Assembly: GCF_900182605.1 (NCBI RefSeq)
Contig: NZ_FXTB01000008.1
Span: 124,001-188,000 of the forward strand
DNA length: 64,000 nt
Direction of reading: 5' to 3'
Source: Saccharicrinis carchari
GTDB taxonomy: Bacteria; Bacteroidota; Bacteroidia; Bacteroidales; Marinilabiliaceae
Of the stretch, positions 9,615-17,383 are shown one piece after another (position 1 is the stretch's first letter; every line of letters begins with the position of its first letter). The position numbers were made by a program, and so were the translations under genes. The notes under the pieces were generated by a model. That model did no database searches, was not told where the DNA came from, and saw nothing but the letters and a program-made list of their open reading frames with translations.

Positions 9615-11267
9615 CTACTTCACCCTAAAACGGAACCTTTCAAATTCAGCAAAATCGTAGTTCAGTTCTTTTATCAGGTTAAAATCGGTATCGTACAATG
9701 CCACGCGGCCATTTCGGCCGATGTTATCCGGATTGGAGTTTCTGTTCCACCAATGGCGAATCAGTCCGTCCTCGGCTTTGTCTTTTACTTTAAGCTCGTA
9801 ACATCCGGGGGGTAGTTGTTCAAAGTGCTCCTGATAAATCTGCTCGTCTTCCAACATCGCGCGCTCATAAAAAATTTCGCCGGCGGCATTGGTCAGCGTA
9901 TAGGATGTTTCGTGCGCCCTGCCTTTATCGTTGGCTTCTAAGGTAAGATAAAAAGAGGATGGCATCACCGGCGGCAGTTTTACCACCGAGGTCATGATGT
10001 TGTTGGCGGCATTGTCGTCGGCCATGCTGTTGGGCTCACTTATCTGCACCACAAAATGGGGGTTCTTTTCGGCCTCTTCCCACGGGATATTGGGCAGGGT
10101 CAGGGTTTCCTTGTCTAAGAATTCCAAGTGACCGCTCCAGGTATGTTGGTATTTTGTGCCACCCTCAATTCCGTAAGTTATCAACAGACTGCGCAAGGTG
10201 TTTGTACCGGTATTTTGTATAACGATTACAGGATCCGTACAAATAGGATTAATCCGGCTGTATTCGTCTTTTGAGCTGGGCGCGATAATATCGCTGACTG
10301 CCGCATCATTTTTAAAGTTTGGCGCCCCATAGGTAAACAATTGATGACTGTGAATGTAGTAACCTCCTTTTTCGCCATTGTCCTTGTACATCTCGATGGC
10401 GTAATCCAGGTCAAGACTATCACCGGGCTCCACAAAACGGGTCAACTCAAAATCGTAGGTATCCACAGGTGTACCGGGGCACCATCCGGCACGGTCGAAC
10501 TGCCAGGTGCCTCCCTGCGGATAAATGGGGTTGTCGCCACAGTTTTTCCATATATTCCATCGAAACAGCACTTTACCATTACCAAAATAAGTATGCGTTT
10601 TGCTGTCCCACTCGCAGCAGTTGCGTGGCCCAAAATGACCGTGTCCCGAAATCCGAGCCCTGAGCATGTAGCCTGAAGCATCCGGATCCATCAACAACCC
10701 TACCGGCTTCAGTTCTTTTTCGTCGGCCAGGTCTTCGTACGTATAATGCCCCCAGGGGTAAATATTTTGTATTGAAATAACATCGCGCACCGGTTCCCCT
10801 TTGATAAAATTAAACTTCAAGTCGATTAATTGGGCGGTGTTACCGGTTGATAAATGCACCTCGCCTTTTAGCAGCGGGGCATAATCGGTAACATCGTACA
10901 CAAAGGTAAAGCCTTCGGGTCCTAAATCGAGCCGTTTGCCATAGGGCGTCACAAAGTTTTCCAGCTCAAAAATTTCTTCCGTAGTATCGTTAAGCGGAAC
11001 ATACAGATGGGTATGGGTAGAATAATCCCATTCGCCGCAAGGATATTTGTCGAGCGTAGTTTTTTCGTCGCATTTAATGGTGCGTATCATTTCTATCTTG
11101 GCATACCTCTCATCGTTATCCGGGAATTGAAAAACCCCTCTGCGTTTGGTTATGTCATCGAAAGTAAATGTTTGCACTACGATGGTATCGTTTTTTTGTT
11201 GCTGCCCCAGTATATTGAGCGCTGAGCAAAACAAGAGAATCGTTGTTAGGAAAATAGTTGTTTTCAT
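9615..11267 (-). CDS. PNGase F-like peptide:N-glycosidase, secreted
   Basis: Protein related to peptide-N4-(N-acetyl-beta-glucosaminyl)asparagine amidase F, which releases intact N-glycans from glycoproteins by turning the Asn into Asp. A signal peptide of about 21 residues (ending LNILGQQ) is followed by the two eight-stranded domains. The motif CGEWDYSTHTHLYV near residue 77 matches the PNGase F segment that carries catalytic Asp60 (here Asp81). RNCCEWDSKTHTY matches the segment with Glu206 (here Glu219). FDRAGWCPG is also conserved. The PNGase F residue Glu118 seems not to be kept: the aligned stretch reads LSTGNT. At 550 residues it is longer than PNGase F (about 314 mature), with an extra C-terminal beta-rich domain. 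It is central to the N-glycan locus. Confidence 0.85.
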   Translation of the reverse strand: MKTTIFLTTILLFCSALNILGQQQKNDTIVVQTFTFDDITKRRGVFQFPDNDERYAKIEMIRTIKCDEKTTLDKYPCGEWDYSTHTHLYVPLNDTTEEIFELENFVTPYGKRLDLGPEGFTFVYDVTDYAPLLKGEVHLSTGNTAQLIDLKFNFIKGEPVRDVISIQNIYPWGHYTYEDLADEKELKPVGLLMDPDASGYMLRARISGHGHFGPRNCCEWDSKTHTYFGNGKVLFRWNIWKNCGDNPIYPQGGTWQFDRAGWCPGTPVDTYDFELTRFVEPGDSLDLDYAIEMYKDNGEKGGYYIHSHQLFTYGAPNFKNDAAVSDIIAPSSKDEYSRINPICTDPVIVIQNTGTNTLRSLLITYGIEGGTKYQHTWSGHLEFLDKETLTLPNIPWEEAEKNPHFVVQISEPNSMADDNAANNIMTSVVKLPPVMPSSFYLTLEANDKGRAHETSYTLTNAAGEIFYERAMLEDEQIYQEHFEQLPPGCYELKVKDKAEDGLIRHWWNRNSNPDNIGRNGRVALYDTDFNLIKELNYDFAEFERFRFRVK

Positions 11268-11279
11268 ATTTTTGAGATA

Positions 11280-11395
11280 AAAAATTAGAGGTTAGAGATT
11301 AGAAATTAGAAATTAAGAGATTAGAAATTAAGAGATTAGACCTGCCTATCCGGCAGGCAGGGATTAGGGATGCAACTCGATGAGTTCCATCCCGG
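11280..11395. repeat. Short A/T tandem repeat and two hairpins between glycan genes
   Basis: Between the GH29 stop (11410) and the PNGase-like start there is an imperfect tandem repeat of about 13 bases built on AGATTAGAAATTA (about 11286-11339). Then comes a GC palindrome (CCTGCC...GGCAGG, 11341-11360) and a two-part hairpin at 11367-11393 (GGGATG / AACTC with GAGTT / CATCCC). The last resembles a lone copy of the AACTCC..GGAGTT palindromes in the RAYT array nearby. It could also end the fucosidase transcript. Confidence 0.5.
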
Positions 11396-11409
11396 ATGAT
11401 ATATTCGTA

Positions 11410-12756
11410 TTAATTACTTTCGATGGCCTGGCCTTCTTCGCGATAGAGGTCAACGGGACCATCCAACAGAACGGCTATTACCGTCACTTGCTCGTCCAGC
11501 ACCTTTTCGGGTACGTCGATATATAGCAAGCCGGGCACGGCGCTCCAGTATTGTTTACCCATTACATTGCTGGCCAGCTTGGTTCCGTTGCCTACCACCC
11601 ATATCCGGTTTACCTTATTTTTCAGTCCTTTGATTACCAAGGGTCCGTTAGGCTTATTATCGACAAAAAGATATAGCATCGTTTTATCCTTTGACAAAGC
11701 CGTGGGGCCATAAAAATGACCATGCGGGATACCTGCTATCGTACCATAGATGGCTTCCTGATGTTTGTTGGTCCACCTGCCCAGCTCCTTGAGAATATTT
11801 ACCTGTTCATGGGGGATGGTACCATCGGCCTTGGGCCCCACATCCAGCAAGAGATTACCGCCCATGCTGATACAATCTACAAAAATACGGATTATTTGGT
11901 TGGGGGTCTTGTAATTGTGGTCGTTGTGCTGAAAGCCCCAGGAATCGTTCATGGTCATACACAGCTCCCAGTAATTGCTTTGGGGCTTTGTTACGGGGAG
12001 TCCCTGTTCGGGTGTGGCATAATCGCCATAACCCTGCAAGCGCGAATTCAGTATCACATCGGAATTCCATCCGATAAGGGCATTGCGCAGCTCTCTGGAT
12101 TTCCATTGTTCGGCGCTCTGCTCCCAGTCGCCATCGAACCAATACAAATCGGGCTTAATGCGTTTTGAGAGTTCCTCCAACTGTCCGAAGTTGAATTTTA
12201 CAAAACGCTCCCATCGCTCCGGATCGTCGGAATAACGCTTTTCCTTCCTCAAAAAATTGGGGTAATCGGGATGCGACCAATCGAGCAAGGAGTAATACAT
12301 GCCCACTTTTAATCCCTTTTTGCGCATTGCCTTCGCAAACGGGGTCACCAAGTCGCGTGCTGCGGGTGTTTTTTCCACCACGTTCAAATCGCTCAGTTTG
12401 GTATCCCATAGCGCCACGCCATCGTGATGCTTTGAGGTGAGCACGGCATAACGGGCACCGCTCTCCTTAAACAGATCGGCCCAATACGTGGGATCGTAAT
12501 TCTTTGCGGTAAAGCCGTTGAGCTGTTTCATGTAATCGGGATAAGAAATGTAGCCGTTAAAAAACGACCAGGATTCATCGATACCATCTACGGCATAGAT
12601 ACCCCAATGCACAAATATACCGAGCTTGGCATCTTTAAACCATTGCATCCGCTCCGCTTTGGCTTCGGGGGTTTCCGTTTCTGTAGGCTGTGCTCCCATG
12701 TTCATCGCAAAGGCGATTGTCAGGAGGATGGGGATAAGTAAATTTTTTGTTTTCAT
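11410..12756 (-). CDS. GH29 alpha-L-fucosidase, secreted
   Basis: Retaining alpha-L-fucosidase of family GH29, expected to remove core or antennary fucose from N-glycans. A signal peptide of about 22 residues precedes MQWFKDAKLGIFVHWGIYA, the family's N-terminal signature. SKHHDGVALWDT and GMYYSLLDWSHPDY follow. The nucleophile is Asp208 in LYWFDGDWE. The 448-residue length and the lack of a clear C-terminal carbohydrate-binding module suggest a short form. It lies upstream of the PNGase-like gene on the same strand and is separated from the GH20 genes by the RAYT array. A second GH29 gene at 55269 is longer and distinct. Confidence 0.94.
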   Translation of the reverse strand: MKTKNLLIPILLTIAFAMNMGAQPTETETPEAKAERMQWFKDAKLGIFVHWGIYAVDGIDESWSFFNGYISYPDYMKQLNGFTAKNYDPTYWADLFKESGARYAVLTSKHHDGVALWDTKLSDLNVVEKTPAARDLVTPFAKAMRKKGLKVGMYYSLLDWSHPDYPNFLRKEKRYSDDPERWERFVKFNFGQLEELSKRIKPDLYWFDGDWEQSAEQWKSRELRNALIGWNSDVILNSRLQGYGDYATPEQGLPVTKPQSNYWELCMTMNDSWGFQHNDHNYKTPNQIIRIFVDCISMGGNLLLDVGPKADGTIPHEQVNILKELGRWTNKHQEAIYGTIAGIPHGHFYGPTALSKDKTMLYLFVDNKPNGPLVIKGLKNKVNRIWVVGNGTKLASNVMGKQYWSAVPGLLYIDVPEKVLDEQVTVIAVLLDGPVDLYREEGQAIESN

Positions 12757-13091
12757 ATATGTTGGATTATTGATTATTCATTTATTCAGTTTTTGTTACA
12801 CGCAATTGGGCAACTCCTCCGGAGTTGAGATCGTACTGGTTTTGCTACCCCCGGTTACGTAAACTCCACCGGGGGTTATGCAATGGCAACTCCTTCGGAG
12901 TGGAATTTACAAGCTGCATTCCTTACGTATCGGTAACGAGACAGCTCCATAAAGTTGTAACCATACTACCCTCAATGCCCCCGGTTACGTAAACTTCAAC
13001 AGGCGCTATACAAATTTAACTCCGGCCGAGTTAAGTTCATAATGCATTCTGCCTAAAGTTACGCAAGTTTGGGTGGGTTATAGTTCAGACC

Positions 13092-13237
13092 AAAACTCCG
13101 CAGGAGTTCGCTGTGCATAACCCCCGGAATAATCCGGGGGTTGGCAGATCTCAATCCCGAAAACTCCGTAGGAGTTTCCCTTTGCGGGATCGATACTGGA
13201 GCTTCCCCATCTTTTAAAACAGATACTTTTCATTCCA
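13092..13237. repeat. End block of the array, copy 1 (includes RAYT 3' end)
   Basis: A 146-nt block with three strong palindromes: AACTCCGCAGGAGTT, CCCCCGG..CCGGGGG and AAACTCCGTAGGAGTTT. It runs into the last eight codons (stop included) of the transposase gene. The second copy, 14615-14760, has the same length and differs at six positions by my count. Confidence 0.85.
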
Positions 13238-13660
13238 ATCAATATCATTTTCAACCAATATTGTTTTCAATTCATCTTCAAAATGAATTGTTTTGTGATG
13301 TTCTTTTTGATTTTTTATGTAATTAACTATCATATCTTTATCTCGAATGCAATAGGTTAACGAACAAGAACCTTCTGCCCAATGGTCGAAGGACTGGAAA
13401 TTATCCGAGCTTTTCATCCATCGGTTTGAGGCTGTTTTAATTTCCTTGATATAATCGGACAGGCATACCGAGGGATGAAGATCAGACAGAATATGAATAT
13501 GGTTTTCCGTTCCATTAATCTGGTAAAGAATCCCTTTCCTTTTCTTTATAATACCCCAAATATATCTGTACAACTCTTGGTGGTGCGCCGTGGGCAAGGT
13601 GTTTTTCCTCTTATAAGTACAAAAAACAATATGATAAAATATTTGTCTAAAACTGTTCAT
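13214..13660 (-). CDS. REP-associated tyrosine transposase (RAYT, Y1/HUH type)
   Basis: Single-strand DNA transposase of the IS200-like Y1 superfamily, in the branch associated with REP palindromes. The 148 residues hold the HUH metal-binding motif HIH at 54-56 (in ENHIHILSDLHP) and the catalytic tyrosine at 114 within VNYIKNQKEHH, a Y-x-x-x-Q arrangement typical of the RAYT group. The palindrome AACTCCTATAGGAGTT (13675-13690) lies 15 bases ahead of the start codon. Matching palindromes flank the gene on both sides, the expected substrate layout. The gene is intact. The last codons and stop are repeated at 14737-14760, a trace of a second copy. Confidence 0.9.
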   Translation of the reverse strand: MNSFRQIFYHIVFCTYKRKNTLPTAHHQELYRYIWGIIKKRKGILYQINGTENHIHILSDLHPSVCLSDYIKEIKTASNRWMKSSDNFQSFDHWAEGSCSLTYCIRDKDMIVNYIKNQKEHHKTIHFEDELKTILVENDIDWNEKYLF

Positions 13661-13674
13661 ATTCTTGTTTTTTT

Positions 13675-13690
13675 AACTCCTATAGGAGTT
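13675..13690. repeat. REP-like palindrome ahead of the RAYT start
   Basis: Perfect 16-base palindrome AACTCCTATAGGAGTT, 15 bases upstream of the transposase ATG. It belongs to the same family as AACTCCTACGGAGTT at 13745 and others in the array. It is a likely binding or cleavage site for the transposase and may also influence its expression. Confidence 0.6.
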
Positions 13691-14614
13691 AGGTTTTTAT
13701 TCGCTTAGTGTCATCGGCTAAACACCACTTTGACCAAAAAAGGGCAACTCCTACGGAGTTGAAATCGTACTGGTTTTGCTACCCCCGGTTACGTAAACTC
13801 CACCGGGGGTTATGCAATGGCAACTCCTTCGGAGTGGAATTTACAGGCTGCATTCCTTACGTATCGGTAACGAGACAGCTCCATAAAGTTGTCACCATAC
13901 TACCCTCAATGCCCCCGGTTGCATAAACTTAACTTGAGGTTATGCAAAGATAACTCCTCCAGCATTGAGCTTACAAGCTACACAAACTCAACTGCGACGG
14001 CAAAGAGACAACGCCTTCGGAGTTGAGTTCATCCTGCTTCTAACACCCCCGGCTACGTAAACTCCACCGGGGGTTATGCAATGGCAACTCCTTCGGAGTG
14101 GAATTTACAAGCTGCATTCCTTAGGTATCGGCAAAGAGACAGCTCCATAAAGTTGTCACCATACTACCCTCAATGCCCCCGGTTGCATAAACCTAACTTG
14201 AGGTTATGCAAAGATAACTCCTCCAGCATTGAGCTTACATGCTGCACAAACTCTACTGCGGCGGCAAAGAGACAACGCCTTCGGAGTTGAGTTCATCCTG
14301 CTTCTAACACCCCCGGCTACGTAAACTTCACCGGAGGTTATGCAATGGCAACTCCTTCGGAGTGGAATTTACAAGCTGCATTCCTTAGGTATCGGCAAAG
14401 AGACAGTTCCCACAAAGTTGTCACCAGACTACCCTTAATGCCCCCGGCTGCATAAACTTAACTTGAGGTTATGCAAAGATAACTCCTCCAGCATTGAGCT
14501 TACATGCTGCACAAACTCTACTGCGGCGGCAAAGAGACAGCTCCCATAAAGTTAACACCATACTACCCTCAATGCCCCCGATTGCATAAACTTAACTTGA
14601 GGTTATGCAAAGAT

Positions 14615-14760
14615 AAAACTCCGCAGGAGTTCGCTGTGCATAACCCCCGGATTAATCCGGGGGTGGGCAGAACCCAATCCCGAAAACTCCGTAGGAGTTT
14701 CCCTTTGCGGGATCGATACTGAAGTTTCCCCATCTTTTAAAACAGATACTTTTCATTCCA
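14615..14760. repeat. End block of the array, copy 2 (carries a RAYT 3' remnant)
   Basis: Second copy of the 146-nt block, in the same orientation. It ends with the last seven sense codons and stop of the transposase frame and then diverges, so it marks either a deleted second transposase gene or a copied end of the element. Confidence 0.8.
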
Positions 14761-14828
14761 GCACAATTTCATATTTTGATTACATCATTTTTAGCTGATA
14801 ACTTTTAATCACCACTGTCCGAAAAAAA

Positions 14829-16799
14829 TCATTTGATCTTCACTTCTTTGATAATCATCCACCCTTTGTGGTCATCGGTAATTTTTAAGCGAACCGCTTT
14901 TATTACCAAACCATCCAGTTGAGCGGTGGCCATGCCGTCTTTAAAATCGGCCACTTTTTTAAAGTTCTTTCCATCTTCCGAAATTTCCAGGATGCCGTGT
15001 TCCAGAAAATCCTTGGAATCTCCGGTGATGACTTCTATTTCGTTTACCTTGACCAATTCGCCCAGGGTTATCAAAAGGTATTCGTCTTTTATCGGGGGAC
15101 GGTTGGTCCAAAAATAGGTATTGGTGCGCCCGTCGAAAACATACTCGGCATAATAGGGTTCATAAATGCCCAGGGTGGTTTCGATAAAGGCATGGCGCAC
15201 CAGGGCAGGTTTTTCTTTGCCGGGATTAAATTCTTCGGCATCAATTTCGTCTTCGTGATAATAGTTGATGCCCCACTTATCCAAGAGGGGATAATGATTT
15301 TGCAGGCGCGAAAGAAAGTCGTCCCAATTGTGATTTTCGGGATTCAGCCATACCACTTCGGCCAAAGCCAGTATCCGGGGAAAGATACGCTCCTCGATGG
15401 TTGCCGGGGTAGCCACCCGCTCCGTCCATAAACAGGCCTGTGCACCTTTAATTAACTGCGCCTCCTGCGCACTCGCATCGGGCGGTATGGGGTTCCAATT
15501 GTACACCTTTTTTGTGCTGTTACCCGAGTATCCCCAATCGAAATAACATCCGTGCTGCGGGCACATGATGACATTAAGCCCCGATTCAAGTGCTTTCTGC
15601 GCCTGGGGAACACCCGTGTCGCGCCATACCATTACCACATCGTTGGACGAGGCAGCTCCCCGGTCGTTTATCTCGTCCCAGCCTATCATCCTTTTGTTGT
15701 GACTGGCAATAACTTCGGAGGCAAAGCGGGTATAATGATCCTGAAGCTCCTCTTCGTCCTTGAGGCCTTCTTCCTTTATTTTGGCCTGACAATGCGCACA
15801 CTCTTTCCAGATATCCTTTCCCACTTCGTCGCCACCGAGGTGGATATAGGGAGATGGGAACAAAGCAGCCACCTCAGCTACCACATCCTCCGTAAACTGG
15901 TAGGTCTTGGGGTTGCCGGCACACAACATCACCTCGTACCAACGCTTAACGGTGCCCGAGGGCTGCTCCATGGGATAAACCTCGAACTCGCCACCACGGC
16001 ACGACAGTTCGGGGTATGCCGCCAAAACAGCACGGCTGTGTCCGGGAAGGTCTATCTCGGGTACGATCATAATATTTTTGTCGGCTGCATATTTGATAAG
16101 GGCCCGCATTTGATCCTGCGTGTAAAAATTACCCGACATTTCAGGTAAGTCTTTGTAATGCGTTCCTACGGTGGTCAGTTTCGGATACTTTTTAATTTCC
16201 AGTCGCCAGCCCTGATCGTCGGTCAGGTGGAGGTGCAGGCGATTCATTTTCATACGGGCCATCTGATCGATCACCGTTTCCAGCTCCGCAATTGTCCAGA
16301 AATGACGGCTGCAATCCAGCATAAAACCACGCCACCCAAAACGGGGCGAGTCTTCTATTTTGTAGGCGGGTATTTTATTTTCATCATTGGCAGCCAACTG
16401 TTTAAGCGTTTGGATACCATAAAAAATACCCTTGGTGTTGGATGCCGATAGTTTTATCGTTTTAGGGTTAACGTTTAGGGTATAACCTTCATCGCCCAAT
16501 TTTTCGAGTGTTTTATCGAGTGTAAGTAGGATAACATTATCATCTTGCCTTTTAAGCTTTTCGATTTGCAATGCCAACTTGCCCTCGCCAGAAATATCGG
16601 AGAGCATAATGGCCAAGGGTAATAATTCCTTTTGCTTGCCCTTATAAACAATTTTAGTTTCGAAGTTTATGCTGAAGGCACCTTCTTGTTTGATGATGCT
16701 TTGCGGCTTGGGTATTAAAGCCAAACCATTGTCTTGTGCAGAAGTACCTGCCCAGATAACGAGCACAAGGAATACGGTGAATAAAAATTTGATGTTCAT
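14829..16799 (-). CDS. GH20 beta-N-acetylhexosaminidase with C-terminal discoidin-like domain
   Basis: Exo-beta-N-acetylhexosaminidase that removes terminal GlcNAc or GalNAc by substrate-assisted catalysis. It has a signal peptide of about 21 residues (ending GTSAQ), then the GH20b accessory domain (LIPKPQSI, EGYTLNV, GIFYGIQTL) and the barrel with LHLHLTDDQGWRLEIKKYP and EIDLPGHS. The catalytic Asp324-Glu325 lie in YIHLGGDEVG. The last 130 or so residues (DGRTNTYFWTNRPP onward) look like an F5/8-type carbohydrate-binding domain. It is the first of three neighbouring GH20 genes whose sequences differ enough to suggest different substrates or linkages. Confidence 0.94.
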   Translation of the reverse strand: MNIKFLFTVFLVLVIWAGTSAQDNGLALIPKPQSIIKQEGAFSINFETKIVYKGKQKELLPLAIMLSDISGEGKLALQIEKLKRQDDNVILLTLDKTLEKLGDEGYTLNVNPKTIKLSASNTKGIFYGIQTLKQLAANDENKIPAYKIEDSPRFGWRGFMLDCSRHFWTIAELETVIDQMARMKMNRLHLHLTDDQGWRLEIKKYPKLTTVGTHYKDLPEMSGNFYTQDQMRALIKYAADKNIMIVPEIDLPGHSRAVLAAYPELSCRGGEFEVYPMEQPSGTVKRWYEVMLCAGNPKTYQFTEDVVAEVAALFPSPYIHLGGDEVGKDIWKECAHCQAKIKEEGLKDEEELQDHYTRFASEVIASHNKRMIGWDEINDRGAASSNDVVMVWRDTGVPQAQKALESGLNVIMCPQHGCYFDWGYSGNSTKKVYNWNPIPPDASAQEAQLIKGAQACLWTERVATPATIEERIFPRILALAEVVWLNPENHNWDDFLSRLQNHYPLLDKWGINYYHEDEIDAEEFNPGKEKPALVRHAFIETTLGIYEPYYAEYVFDGRTNTYFWTNRPPIKDEYLLITLGELVKVNEIEVITGDSKDFLEHGILEISEDGKNFKKVADFKDGMATAQLDGLVIKAVRLKITDDHKGWMIIKEVKIK

Positions 16800-17383
16800 T
16801 ATTTTTTGGTTGATCGATTAGTTATTGTTTTGATATAATGCTTAAATATCGTCTATTATTTGAATGAATGCTGTCTTCTAAATTTTAAGTTGCATATTTT
16901 TCTTCCTTTAAGGTAATTCCAAAGCTCACATTCTGCTGGAGTAGAGTTGTTTCTCAAATATTTTCTTTTCTTTATATGCTCTGGTCTGTTACTGTCCATA
17001 GTTGTCGTATTTTACAGGACTAAATTTACAAATAAACGTATTTAACCACCTCCCTTCTACTATGTAGATGTACTCCTCCTTTTAAAGGAGGAGAGCTGAT
17101 TTACAGCTTGGTAATCATTTTGTGCAAAGTTTACTGTTCATCGATATAAAACAATATGACTGAACGCTACGAACACATAATCGGAACCTTAACCTCTTAG
17201 CTTGACGGCTATGGCCTAATGCCGGACAGCTTTTGCATGGCGTCCTTTCCCCGGTTACCCGCCTGCCGGAGGGCAGGAAACCCGGGGCTATTCATTTTTT
17301 ACCCCTCCAGGGTAATTCACAACACAAATAGAGCTGTATATGTCTATCCTTATATCTAGCCCTTGGCTTTCAGCCTCCCTCCT
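16800..17383. other. 584-nt gap with GC palindromes
   Basis: No gene seen. A near-perfect palindrome at 17073-17093 has arms CTCCTCCTTT and AAAGGAGGAG. A nested hairpin at 17249-17287 has outer CCCCGG/CCGGGG and inner CCTGCC/GGCAGG arms. The second lies about 100 bases past the stop of the next minus-strand GH20 gene and could end its transcript. The CCTGCC..GGCAGG core also occurs at 11341. The A/T-rich stretch near 16800-16900 probably holds the promoter of the GH20 gene at 14829-16799, but I see no clear consensus match. Confidence 0.4.

Larger units (their letters stand above)
12806..14760. repeat. RAYT-associated tandem array (132-nt monomer, 264-nt dimer)
   Basis: Tandem array with monomers that begin with CCCCCG at 12848, 12978, 13782, 13912, 14046, 14176, 14310, 14441 and 14575. 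Spacing within the array alternates between 130-131 and 134 bases, so the true unit is a 264-nt dimer. The first monomer of each pair keeps two palindromes (CCCCCGGT..ACCGGGGG and ACTCCTTCGGAGT). The second has lost most of both. A transposase gene (13214-13660) splits the array after the first dimer. A 146-nt end block is present twice, at 13092-13237 and 14615-14760. The short open frames inside the array look like products of the repeat, not genes. Confidence 0.88.

Noticed and set aside
13708-14722. Three short plus-strand frames in the repeat array
   Set aside because: They are near-copies created by the 264-base repeat, with no domain, signal or start context.
12806-14760. CRISPR array
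   Set aside because: Repeats are about 132 bases and directly adjacent, without unique spacers, and they carry REP palindromes with a RAYT gene, not cas genes.
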